Assembly (NCBI GenBank): GCA_963825255.1
Contig: CAWGSF010000001.1
Location: 248,001-312,000 of the forward strand
Length of the DNA: 64,000 nt
Source of the DNA: JAIBJN01 sp963825255
GTDB lineage: Bacteria; Actinomycetota; Thermoleophilia; Gaiellales; Gaiellaceae
Direction of reading: 5' to 3'
Shown here one piece after another: positions 16,996-24,897 of this stretch; position 1 is the stretch's first letter, and the number at the start of each line of letters is the position of its first letter. The notes beneath the pieces were generated by a model. That model ran no database searches. It was given only the letters and a program-made list of their open reading frames with translations, and had not been told where the DNA came from. Both the position numbers and the translations under genes were made by a program.

Positions 16996-18288
16996 ATGAA
17001 GCTGCCACCCGCACCGCTGAACCTGGAACGGGCGGCGGCGTGGACCTGGAGGCTGCTCATCTGCACGGCAGCGCTCGCGCTCGTCCTGGGACTCCTCTGG
17101 TACCTCCGCGTGATCGTCCTGCCGATCGCGGTCGCGCTCACCATCGCGCCGGCACTGTCGCCTGTCGCCTCGTGGTTCCGCGGCCGTCGCCATCTCGAGC
17201 GGCCGGCCGCTGCGCTCACCCTCCTGACCGGTCTCGCGATAGTGATCGGGCTGGTCGCGATCGCGACGATCTCGGTCGTCGAGCAGTTCGACGAGCTCCG
17301 CTCCGCAGTCTCGCGGGCAGTCGACGACATCGCCGACCAGCTCGAGGGTGAGCCATTCAACCTGTCAGTCGCGCGAACCGAGGACCTTCAATCGACGCTT
17401 GAGGATTCCTGGCGCGAGGCCTCGGGCTACGCCGCCGCCGGCGTGCAGACGGGTGCCGGGATCGTCGCGGACGTCGTGCTCGCCGTCGCGATGCTCTACT
17501 TCGTCCTGCGTGACGGCGAGGCGCTCTGGACCCGGATCCTGCAGCGCTGCAGTCCCGAGGTCCGGCCCGCGATCGATCGTGCGGGCCGGCGCGCGTGGGA
17601 CGTCCTCGGGGGCTACGTTCAGGGAACGGCTCAGGTCGCGACGATCGACGCCGTGTTGATCGGCATCGGGCTCGTGCTCCTCGACGTACCACTCGCGTTC
17701 GCGTTGGCCGTGCTCGTGTTCATGGCCTCGTTCGTTCCCTACGTCGGCGCGTTCGTCTCCGGCCTCGTCGCGGTGCTCGTCGGCTTCGCGGACGGAGGAT
17801 GGCAGCTCGCGCTCGCGGTTCTCGCCCTCGTCGTCGTGGTGCAGTTCGTCGAGGGGACGTTCCTGCAGCCGATGATCCAGAGCCGCCGCGTCGAGCTCCA
17901 CCCGGCGGTCATCCTGCTCGCGGTCGCCGCGGGCGGCTCGCTCTTCGGGATTCCCGGCGCGTATCTGGCGGTCCCGGTGACCGCGGTCGTTGCCGCCGTC
18001 TACGGCTCGCTGACTTCCGAAGCTGGAGAACCGGAGCCGCGCGACAGTGGACGAGCCGCGGTGCGGCAGCGACGTGGCGGCGGCCCGCCAGATGCTCTCG
18101 CTGGATCCAACGACCAAGGAGACAGGATGAGCAGCACCCTCACCGAGCAGACGCAGACGAGATCGAGCGGTGGACGGCCGATCGCAGCCGGACGACGGTC
18201 GAGTTCGAGTGATCGCGTCGAGCCCGTCTGTGACCGCGAAGATCCGGCCGCGAGCGGGATCGGCGCGCCTCTCAGCCCCCACGGGTAG
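16996..18288 (+). CDS. AI-2E family (PerM-like) permease
   Basis: Integral membrane protein of the AI-2E/PerM exporter family (PF01594), which includes putative autoinducer and ion exporters. ATG 16996. Helices occupy about residues 18-60 and 70-95, a soluble stretch (VEQFDELRSAVSRAVDDIAD) follows, then a helix near 155-175, and the conserved back half GYVQGTAQVATIDAVLIGIG, SFVPYVGAFVSGLVAVLVGF and LQPMIQSRRVELHPAVILLA. Homology ends near residue 340; the last 90 residues are Arg/Ser-rich and lie antisense to an HD-GYP remnant. The true stop was probably near 18030 before a rearrangement or indel. Confidence 0.82.
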   Translation: MKLPPAPLNLERAAAWTWRLLICTAALALVLGLLWYLRVIVLPIAVALTIAPALSPVASWFRGRRHLERPAAALTLLTGLAIVIGLVAIATISVVEQFDELRSAVSRAVDDIADQLEGEPFNLSVARTEDLQSTLEDSWREASGYAAAGVQTGAGIVADVVLAVAMLYFVLRDGEALWTRILQRCSPEVRPAIDRAGRRAWDVLGGYVQGTAQVATIDAVLIGIGLVLLDVPLAFALAVLVFMASFVPYVGAFVSGLVAVLVGFADGGWQLALAVLALVVVVQFVEGTFLQPMIQSRRVELHPAVILLAVAAGGSLFGIPGAYLAVPVTAVVAAVYGSLTSEAGEPEPRDSGRAAVRQRRGGGPPDALAGSNDQGDRMSSTLTEQTQTRSSGGRPIAAGRRSSSSDRVEPVCDREDPAASGIGAPLSPHG

Positions 18289-18430
18289 CCGGACCCGTCC
18301 CCAGCGTTCGTGGTGGTACGCGACGACATCGTGCGCGAGGTCCGAGACGAAGGGGACGTGCGACAGGAGTTCGCCCAGCGCCGTGTGCATCTGCAGGATC
18401 CACATCTCCCGCTCGGTGTTTCGCGGCCTC
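18180..18430 (-). pseudogene. HD-GYP phosphodiesterase domain remnant
   Basis: On the reverse strand three frame pieces assemble into the centre of an HD-GYP domain: EMWILQMHTALGELLSHVPF, then DVVAYHHERW, then in the next frame DGSGYPWGLRGAPIPLAA with the GYP signature, then RIFAVTDGLDAITR. HD-GYP proteins hydrolyse cyclic di-GMP. The HD metal motif expected upstream and the C-terminal helices are not found. Two frame changes and missing ends mark it as decayed. It overlaps the 3' tail of the AI-2E frame on the other strand. Confidence 0.6.
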
Positions 18431-18596
18431 TGTCGTCGACGAGGCGAAGCTCGGGCGCGGTCGCGCTTGGCCCCGGCAACTCGAGTGTCCTCTCCAATAC
18501 CGCACCACGACCCGAGGCTGGGGCCTTCGCCTGATCGCCACGCAGGCCGGCCATCACCGCCGTGGAAGCGTCCTGCGGCAACTCTAGTCTGGTGGC

Positions 18597-19550
18597 GTGA
18601 CGGAGATGCTCTCCGGGCTCGACGCCGGCGTGCGAGACCGCGTCGCTGTGCTGCGGGAGCAGGGGCGCTTCTTCTGGCTCGACGTCTCGCTCAGCGAGAC
18701 CAGCCGTGATGATCTCGTCGATGCGCTGAGGATTCCCGAGCGCGTCCTTCCGGCTCTGGCTCTTTCCGGCGATGCCTCCGCATCGCGGTCGTTCCACGCC
18801 GACGGAGAGTCCGTCGTCTTCGCGCTCCGCTGCTATGTCGAGCCGGAGACGCCAACCGACGAGGCCGCGTTCCGCTTACGACCGCTCGAGGTCCGTGTCC
18901 TCGTCACCGGCGACTACCTGCTGACGCTTCACGAGGAGCGAGTCTCCCTGCCTGCAGTCCTCGCCCCCGACCTGCCTGAGAAACGGAGCAAGCGATACGT
19001 CGTCTACGCGGTACTCGAGGCGATGCTCGTGACCACCTCCGAGGCGCTGGGAGAGGTCGAGCGGAGGCTGGATGCCCTCGGCATGTCGTGGACCGAGGGG
19101 GGCGGCGCGCACGTGCCGAGGGAGACGCTCCGTGCGGCCGGCTCGCGGCTCGCGACGATGCGGCGCTGGGTCAGTGCCGAGCAGGCCATCTTCGCGCGCA
19201 TCGGTGTGGAGATCGGAGCGCTCCGCGGCTTCGAGACGCAAGACGAGGCGTACTTCGACCGTCTGTACGAGCAGGTCAACCGCTTGCTGGCCTCGGTCGA
19301 CGCCGCCGCGAACGGGTTGGCGATGCTGCTCGATCTGCAGCTGAACGAGCGGGCGTATGTGGTGAGCGTCGTGGCGACCATCTTCGTGCCGCTCACACTC
19401 CTCACGGGGTTCTTCGGCATGAACTTCGGCTGGATGGTCGATCAGATCGACAGCCAGATCGCCTTCTGGCTGCTCGGGTTCCTCGGCCCCATCGCGGTGG
19501 CGGTCCTGTGCTGGCGCCTCTTGGTGCGCCGGTTTCTCATCGGTGACTAG
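18597..19550 (+). CDS. corA: CorA-family magnesium/divalent-cation transporter
   Basis: Pentameric cation channel (PF01544), 317 residues from GTG 18597. The N-terminal cytoplasmic domain is alpha/beta, with FFWLDVSLSETSRDDL and VVFALRCYVEPET; a long stalk helix runs to about residue 255. The two C-terminal membrane helices flank the selectivity motif, here TGFFGMNFGW. The acidic loop after the motif (VDQIDSQ) is shorter than in some relatives. The end VLCWRLLVRRFLIGD is basic as usual. The gene looks intact and is the last cargo of the island. Confidence 0.9.
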   Translation: MTEMLSGLDAGVRDRVAVLREQGRFFWLDVSLSETSRDDLVDALRIPERVLPALALSGDASASRSFHADGESVVFALRCYVEPETPTDEAAFRLRPLEVRVLVTGDYLLTLHEERVSLPAVLAPDLPEKRSKRYVVYAVLEAMLVTTSEALGEVERRLDALGMSWTEGGGAHVPRETLRAAGSRLATMRRWVSAEQAIFARIGVEIGALRGFETQDEAYFDRLYEQVNRLLASVDAAANGLAMLLDLQLNERAYVVSVVATIFVPLTLLTGFFGMNFGWMVDQIDSQIAFWLLGFLGPIAVAVLCWRLLVRRFLIGD

Positions 19551-19930
19551 CGGAGGCAGAGAGGCGTCGGTGAGCGACCTCATGCGGGTCGACGATGTGG
19601 CCTTGGAAACCGCCGTCTGCATGCCGCTCAGGTGCGTGACGCCGACCTCGTTCTGGCCAGCCGGCTGACGCGGTAGCCGTCGTCGCCTGTTCGACAAGAC
19701 GGGCGGCTCTATCTGGCGTGACAGGCGGGAGCTCCTTCGGCACACAGCCGGCTCCGAGCGACGCCCGATTTTGACATAGCTGACAACGTCGAGTGACACG
19801 TTTCTGACATAGAGCGTGCGCGATTCTCTGCGAAGAAGCGTGAAGCCCGCTTCGCCAACCGACCCTGAAAGTCCAGCTTAGGCGGACATTCGTGAACAGC
19901 GACGAACGACCGTGAACCCGTCACGCGAAG
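19551..19930. other. Non-coding right end of the island with four TGACA repeats
   Basis: No protein is recognised. Between 19772 and 19809 the pentamer TGACA occurs four times at spacings of 9, 13 and 11 bases. On the opposite strand this is a TGTCA series like those at the ends of some IS481-type elements, but no transposase or inverted partner is found. The segment may hold an old element end or integrase-binding arm sites. This is a weak call. Confidence 0.35.
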
Positions 19931-19976
19931 CTGGATCGCACCCATGAGGTCGTCGGTTCGAGTCCGACTAGCTCGA
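19931..19976 (+). repeat. attR-like partial copy of tRNA-Ala 3' half
   Basis: Forty-six bases repeat tRNA positions 12963-13008 with two changes (CCCATGAG for CCCAGGAG, CTCGA for CTCCA). Anticodon loop and T arm are preserved but there is no D arm or 5' acceptor strand, so it cannot make a tRNA. It marks the right border of the island. Confidence 0.8.
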
Positions 19977-19993
19977 TCGACAGTCTGCTAACT

Positions 19994-20011
19994 TACAACC
20001 AAATGGTTGTA
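19994..20011 (+). promoter_or_regulatory. Operator overlapping the ArsR-type start codon
   Basis: Perfect 8-base inverted repeat TACAACCA-AA-TGGTTGTA. The start codon of the regulator, ATG 20003, lies across the spacer and right arm, so bound repressor would cover the start region. Similar ACCA-TGGT palindromes precede many ArsR/AHSA1 pairs. Autoregulation is inferred. Confidence 0.65.
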
Positions 20012-20377
20012 GATGAGCTGGCCGACGAGCCGGTGGATGAGCTGTTCCACGCGCTTGCCGACGCGACGCGGCGCGACATCCTCCGGCGGTGCGTCGCGGG
20101 CGAGCCGTCGGTGTCCCGGCTCGCCGAGGCCTACCCGATGAGCTTCGCGGCGGTACAGAAGCACGTCGCCGTGCTGGAGCGTGCCGGACTGGTCAGCAAG
20201 GAGCGCCGCGGGCGGGAGCAACTCGTTCGCAGCAACTTCGAGGCAGTCGGTCGGGCGCGGCAGGCCCTCGACCAACTGGAGAGCGCCTGGCGCGACCGGG
20301 TGGACCGGATGGCGCGCCTGCTCGCGCAGGCACCCGGCCCGGATGAGCAAACCACGACGAGAGGACGAGGCCGATGA
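20003..20377 (+). CDS. ArsR-family transcriptional regulator
   Basis: Dimeric winged-helix repressor of 124 residues. The DNA-binding core reads FHALADATRRDILRRC, then PSVSRLAEAYPMSFAAVQKH with the recognition helix, then AVLERAGLVSKERRGREQLV for the wing. No metal-binding cysteine motif is present; this is the non-metal subgroup that sits beside AHSA1 domain proteins. The ATG lies inside a palindromic operator, with only about 10 bases of possible leader, so the mRNA may be leaderless. It overlaps the next gene by ATGA. It starts directly after the island border. Confidence 0.9.
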   Translation: MVVDELADEPVDELFHALADATRRDILRRCVAGEPSVSRLAEAYPMSFAAVQKHVAVLERAGLVSKERRGREQLVRSNFEAVGRARQALDQLESAWRDRVDRMARLLAQAPGPDEQTTTRGRGR

Positions 20378-20860
20378 GCGTCACCAGCGTCGACAAGGAT
20401 TTCGACAACCTGACCCTAACCCTGACCGCCGACTTCGACGCGTCGATCGAGCGCGTGTGGGAGCTGTGGGCCGACCCGCGAAATCTGGAGCGGTGGTGGG
20501 GCCCGCCGACCTATCCCGCGACCGTCGAGGAGCACGAGTTCACCCCGGGTGGCGCGGTCACGTACTTCATGACCGGCCCGGAGGGTGACAGGCACCGCGG
20601 CTGGTGGCGGATCACGGCGGTCGACCCGCCGCGGTCGCTCGACTTCACCGACGGGTTCGCCGATCAGGATCGGGACGCCGAGCGCTGACATGCCGATCAG
20701 CACCGTGCAGCTGCGGCTCACCGAGCACGACGGCGGCACGCGGATGGAGCTGCGCTCCGCCTTCGAGTCTCGGGAGCAGATGGACCAGCTCCTGGCCATG
20801 GGCGCGGACGAGGGGCTTCGGCAGTCCGTCAGCCAGATGGACGCCCTGCTCGCCGGCTGA
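20374..20860 (+). CDS. SRPBCC/AHSA1-domain protein, frameshifted
   Basis: Small hydrophobic-ligand-binding fold protein of about 161 residues (activator of Hsp90 ATPase homologue type). It begins MSVTSVDKDFDNLTLTLTAD, continues WELWADPRNLERWWGPPTYP and VTYFMTGPEGDRHRGWWRIT, all typical. One extra base near 20673 breaks it after DFTDGFADQD; the next frame continues GTPSADMPISTVQLRL and ends SQMDALLAG, the normal C-terminal helix. It is coupled to the ArsR gene and probably under the same operator. Ligand unknown. Confidence 0.85.
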
Positions 20861-20875
20861 TCGCGGCTCGCGGCC

Positions 20876-21697
20876 GTGCCCAAGTATCGTGGGCCGGTGC
20901 CTTCGGCGGCTGCGGATGTGATCGGCGCGCGCGCCGGCGGGCTCGTTCCCCGAGTGGGCGTCGTGCTCGGCTCGGGGCTCGGCCCGCTCGCGGACGAGGT
21001 GGGCGAGCCCGTCGTCATTCCCTACGCCGAGCTCCCAGGCTTCCCGGATGCGGGCGTCGCCGGGCACGCCGGCCGGCTCGTGCTCGGGCATGTCGGCAAG
21101 ACCCCGGTCGCGCTCATGCAGGGCCGGGCGCATTTCTACGAAGACGGCCGTCCCGACGGGATGAAGACGGCCGTGTGGACGCTTGCGGAGATCGGCTGCC
21201 GGACGCTCGTGCTGACGAACGCCGCCGGCAGTCTCGACCCCGAGCTTGCGCCGGGCTCGGTCATGCTCGTCTCCGACCACATCGGCCTCACCGGCGTCTC
21301 ACCGCTCTTCGGCGAGAACGACACCGACCGCTTCGTCGACATGGTGGACGCGTACTCGCCGCGGCTTCGGGAACAGCTGCGCGAGCTGGCCGCACACCTG
21401 GGCATCGAGCTCCGCGAGGGCGTGTACGTCTGGTTCTCGGGCCCGCAGTTCGAGACACCGGCCGAGATCCAGGCCGCGAGGATCCTCGGCGGCACGGCCG
21501 TCGGCATGTCGACCGTCCCGGAAGTGATCCTCGCCCGTCGGGCCGGCCTTGAAGTTGCCGCGCTCTCGGTGATCACGAACCTCGCTGCCGGGATGAGCGA
21601 GGAGCGGCTGAGCCACGAGCACACGATGCGCGTGGCGGCGACCGCGACGGAGACGGCCGGCCGACTCGTCCGGGCGTTCCTCGAGCAGCAGAGCTGA
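20876..21697 (+). CDS. punA: Purine-nucleoside phosphorylase, trimeric type I
   Basis: Cleaves purine nucleosides with phosphate to base and ribose-1-phosphate in purine salvage. The 273 residues show the phosphate-binding GVVLGSGLGPLADEV at the N-terminus, MQGRAHFYEDG, VLTNAAGSLDP, the purine-binding GVYVWFSGPQFETPAEI, GTAVGMSTVPEVILARRAGL and SVITNLAAGMSEERLSHEHT. Everything matches low-molecular-mass trimeric PNPs. GTG 20876 gives the longest product; GTG 20897 is possible. It stands alone, 16 bases after the AHSA1 gene. Confidence 0.93.
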   Translation: MPKYRGPVPSAAADVIGARAGGLVPRVGVVLGSGLGPLADEVGEPVVIPYAELPGFPDAGVAGHAGRLVLGHVGKTPVALMQGRAHFYEDGRPDGMKTAVWTLAEIGCRTLVLTNAAGSLDPELAPGSVMLVSDHIGLTGVSPLFGENDTDRFVDMVDAYSPRLREQLRELAAHLGIELREGVYVWFSGPQFETPAEIQAARILGGTAVGMSTVPEVILARRAGLEVAALSVITNLAAGMSEERLSHEHTMRVAATATETAGRLVRAFLEQQS

Positions 21698-21834
21698 TCG
21701 AGGAACGGGCCCGTCTCGGGCTCTACCGATATCTACTCCTTTCTGCCGCCCGGCGTGGCAAACCTAGCCGTCTGACCAGGCGATCCTGGCTTGAGCCGGG
21801 CTCCGGCCGACCGTAGGTTTGCCAAGGCGTCGGA

Positions 21835-22438
21835 ATGAATCGGGGTTCGATTCGGTTCCTTCTCACAGTGCTCGGCTGCGCGGTCCTTGCAGCCGCGGCG
21901 GCTTGTCCGGGATTCGCGCAGCGGCCGAACCCCGCGCCTGATCCTGCGCCGGCTCCGCCGTCGCGAGCCCGCGCCGTCGTCGGAGCCGTCGTCGCCGTCC
22001 GCGACGAGCTCCGAGCCCAGGACGTCGAAGAAGGCCGTCTCGACGCGGACGCCGAAGGCCGAGAAGCCAGATCGGCCGGAGAAGCAGAGGAAGGCTGCTC
22101 CGGCGGCGAAGCCGGAGAGCGTCGGCGTCGGCTACCCGGTCCCACGAGCCGGATCCGGGCGGTGCGGCGGTCACTCCGTCGTCGCGCGCGGCCCACGGCC
22201 GCACCGATTCGCGCCGAGCCCGACACGGTTCCCTTCTCGACCGACGTCCCGACTTCTCCTCGTCGGCACCGTCCTCCTGACCGTCCTCCTCCTGGCCGCC
22301 GCCGTGGCGCCCCGCCGGCTGCTGGCGAGGCTCTCGGTGGACGGCCTCCAGGAGCGGCGCGCCGATCTCGCGTTTGCAGGGCTCTGCGTCCTGACGGTGG
22401 GCTCCCTGCTCGGCACGCTCGTGGCGATCTCGGGATGA
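21835..22438 (+). CDS. Secreted, membrane-anchored low-complexity protein, frameshifted
   Basis: Unrecognised protein of about 200 residues. ATG 21835 opens a signal peptide (MNRGSIRFLLTVLGCAVLAA to FAQ). A Pro/Ala/Ser-rich stretch follows, and near 21960 one base is gained or lost, after which a Ser/Pro/Lys-rich linker (SEPSSPSATSSEPRTSKK, then KAEKPDRPEKQRKAAPAAK) continues. Two hydrophobic segments near the end (LLLVGTVLLTVLLLAAAVAP and LAFAGLCVLTVGSLLGTLVA) could anchor it. The layout resembles spacer proteins of the envelope. Its stop overlaps the Ig-repeat gene by ATGA, so the two act as one unit. Confidence 0.55.
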
Positions 22439-24428
22439 GGCCCGTCCGTCTCCTCGCCCTCGTCGGGACGGTAGTGGGAGCGCTGTTCCTCGCGGGTGGT
22501 GCCTCCCTGGCCGCTCCCGCCTCGCCGACGATCACGACGGCACCCGCGAGCCCGACGAACGCGCAGACGGCTCACCTCGAGTTCTCGGGAGACGAGACGA
22601 CGCGTCTCGTTCCTCTGCAGCCTCGACCAGGCCGACTTCGCCGCCGTGCACGAGCCCGGTCGAGCTCACCGCGCTCACCGAGGGGTCGCACTCGTTCGCG
22701 GTCAAGGCCGTCGACGCCGACGGCGCGGAGAGCGATCCCGCCGCCCACGCCTGGACGGTCGACCTGACGGCGCCTCCCGAGCCCTCGCTGTCGGGGCCGC
22801 CGGTCGTCACGGGCTCCACGAGCGCGGCCCTCACGTTCGCCGACGGCGACGCAAGCGCCACCTTCCTCTGCGCTCTCGACGGAGGCTCCTTCGAGTCGTG
22901 CTCGAGCCCCGTGAACCTCGCCGGCCTCGGCGAGGGCCTCCATGTCTTCGCCGTGAAGGCGCGCGACCTCGCCGGCAACGAGGGCCTCGCCGCGACGTTC
23001 GCGTGGACCGTCGACCTGACGGCGCCGAGCGTCGCGGTGACGTCGCCGACCGACGGCGCATTCACGAACGACACGACGCCGACCCTGAGGGGGACCGCCG
23101 GGACGGCCCCGGGCGACGCGTCCGCCGTCTCCGTCCTCCTGCGACGAGGGTCGAGCACGAGCGGCGCGCCCGACGTCCGGCTGAACGCGCCGGTCGACCA
23201 GGTGACCGGAGTCTGGACCGTGACGCCCGCCTCGCCGCTGGCCGCGGATCTCTACACGGTGACGGCGGAGCAGGGCGACGGGGCCGGGAACCACGGCGCG
23301 AGCCAGGCGACGAGGTTCACCATCGACGTCTCCGTCCCGACCGTCTCGCTCTCGGCGCCGAAGAACGGGACCGTCACCGAGAACCGCTCGCCCACGTTCG
23401 CGGGCGCGGGCGATGCGGGCACCCTCGAGCTCAACCTCTACGCGGGGGGTCCGGGTGGAGCGGCCGTGGCGACGGCCGTCGCCCAGATCCCTGCGGGCCC
23501 CTGGTCGCTCTCCTTCAACGGGCCTCTCCCGGACGGTGTCTTCACCGCGGTCGCGGAGCTCACGAACGTGGCGGGCACGACAGGCTTCTCGAGCGCCGCC
23601 GTCGTCGCCATCGACAACCTCCCTCCCTCGTTCACCGCGGTCCCTTCCGACACGCTCCTCGAGCAGACTGCCGTCGCAGGCGAGAGGTTCAGCTACGAGG
23701 CGCTCGCCGCGGACGAGCTCGATCCATCGCCCGCCGTCGCGTGCTCGCCGGCATCGGGGGCGGTCTTCCCTCATGGCACGACCGCCGTGCGCTGCACGGC
23801 GACCGACTGGGGCGGGCACGCGGTCGCGGCCGGCTTCAGCGTGCGCGTCGTCAACTCGGTCCCGCCGGCGCCCGTCCACGGATTCGTCGCGCGAGGTCGC
23901 AACGGCTCGGTGAGGCTCGCGTGGCAGAAGCCGACCGACTGGGACGCCACGCGCGTCGTCGTCAGCCGGGCGCGGCGAGGGACGACGCAGTGGCAGGTCG
24001 TCCTCCGGACGCAGCGCGTGACCGCGTTCACGGACACCCGTGTGGCCAACGGCCGCGAGTATCGCTACCGGGCGATGAGCTACGACCTCGTGGGTAACGT
24101 GTCCCCGCCGGCGCTCTTCGACGCGCGGCCGAGCAGGTTCGTCGCCCCCGGCTGGAGGGCGCGGCTCACCAGCCCTCCGCGTCTCCGCTGGGCTTCGGTT
24201 CGAGGAGCCGACTACTACAACGTCCAGGTCTGGCGCGGCCCGATCGAGGTCCTCAGTCGCTGGCCCTCGCGGCCGAGTCACCGGATGGCGGCGAGCTGGC
24301 AGTTCGGCGGCCACCGCCAGACGCTCGAGCCGGGGACCTACTTCGCCTACGCGTGGCCGGGCTACGGCTCGAAGGCGCGAGCTCGCTACGGCAAGCTGAT
24401 CGGCTGGACGAAGTTCATCGTCCCCTGA
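22435..24428 (+). CDS. Secreted Ig-like/fibronectin repeat protein, two frameshifts
   Basis: Large extracellular protein of about 664 residues. ATG 22435 opens a signal peptide (LLALVGTVVGALFLAGGASL). Near 22613 and 22649 two indels break the first domain; after that the frame is clean to 24428. Two repeats end WTVDLTAP, each preceded by SFAVKAVDADGAESDP or VFAVKARDLAGNEG, the sign of bacterial Ig-like adhesion repeats. Three further Ig-type domains follow, an HYR-like segment (GTTAVRCTATDWGGHAVAAG), and a fibronectin III region (SVRLAWQKPTDWDATRVVVS, YRYRAMSYDLVGNVSPP). Probably a cell-surface binding protein, coupled to the anchored protein upstream. Confidence 0.7.
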
Positions 24429-24474
24429 CCCGGCGGCGCTACCCTTGCGGCGCACTCGACGGAAGGAGACCGGG

Positions 24475-24810
24475 ATGTATGCGCGCATGGCTCGCTTCGA
24501 AGGGCTCGACCCGGGCGGCATCGACGAGCAGGTCGCAGAGATGAAGGCGCAGATCGATCAGTCGCGGGCCTCGGGCGATCTCCCCTCGGGCGCGCCCGAA
24601 CAGGTCCGCACGCTCATGGAGACGGTGAAGCGCGTCGTGCAGTTCGCCGACCGTGAGCGCGGGACGGCCCTGGGGATCGTCTACTGCGACACCGAGGAGG
24701 ACATGCGGCGCGCGGACGCGGCGCTGAACGAGATGTCGCCGGGCGAGGGCGCGGGGCGGCGGACCGGCGTCGAGATCTACGAGGTGCTGCTGGACGAGGA
24801 CTTCGCCTAG
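24475..24810 (+). CDS. Small ABM-like (ferredoxin-fold) protein, unknown
   Basis: 111 residues from ATG 24475, with a good ribosome site GGAAGGAG 8 bases upstream. The sequence MYARMARFEGLDPGGIDEQV with later TALGIVYCDTEEDMRRADAAL and a C-terminal VEIYEVLLDEDFA resembles the two halves of an alpha/beta-barrel dimer such as antibiotic-biosynthesis-monooxygenase-like proteins. No catalytic residues can be assigned. It is probably monocistronic. Confidence 0.7.
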   Translation: MYARMARFEGLDPGGIDEQVAEMKAQIDQSRASGDLPSGAPEQVRTLMETVKRVVQFADRERGTALGIVYCDTEEDMRRADAALNEMSPGEGAGRRTGVEIYEVLLDEDFA

Positions 24811-24897
24811 GTCTCGTCGTCGCAGAGCACCTGGGGAGACGGTGCACCTCGAGGCGCAGGCTTGGCCGTGCGAGCCTCCTCGGCTACGGTGAGCGCC

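Larger units (their letters stand above)
12963..19976. mobile_element. Genomic island in tRNA-Ala, without a visible integrase
   Basis: Bounded by a direct repeat: bases 12963-13008 (tRNA 3' half) and 19931-19976 match at 44 of 46 positions. The left copy is the working tRNA; the right copy lacks a tRNA 5' half, as expected for the displaced attachment site of a tyrosine-integrase element. Inside, 6.9 kb hold four apparently intact genes (flippase-like, lipid kinase, AI-2E permease, CorA) and at least five decayed ones. Gaps are longer and overlaps fewer than in the flanks. No integrase, transposase or relaxase can be read, so the element is probably immobile now. Confidence 0.72.

Noticed and set aside
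13008..19976. Integrase, recombinase or transposase gene inside the island
   Set aside because: I looked for tyrosine-recombinase R-H-R-Y patterns, serine-recombinase starts and DDE blocks on both strands and saw none.
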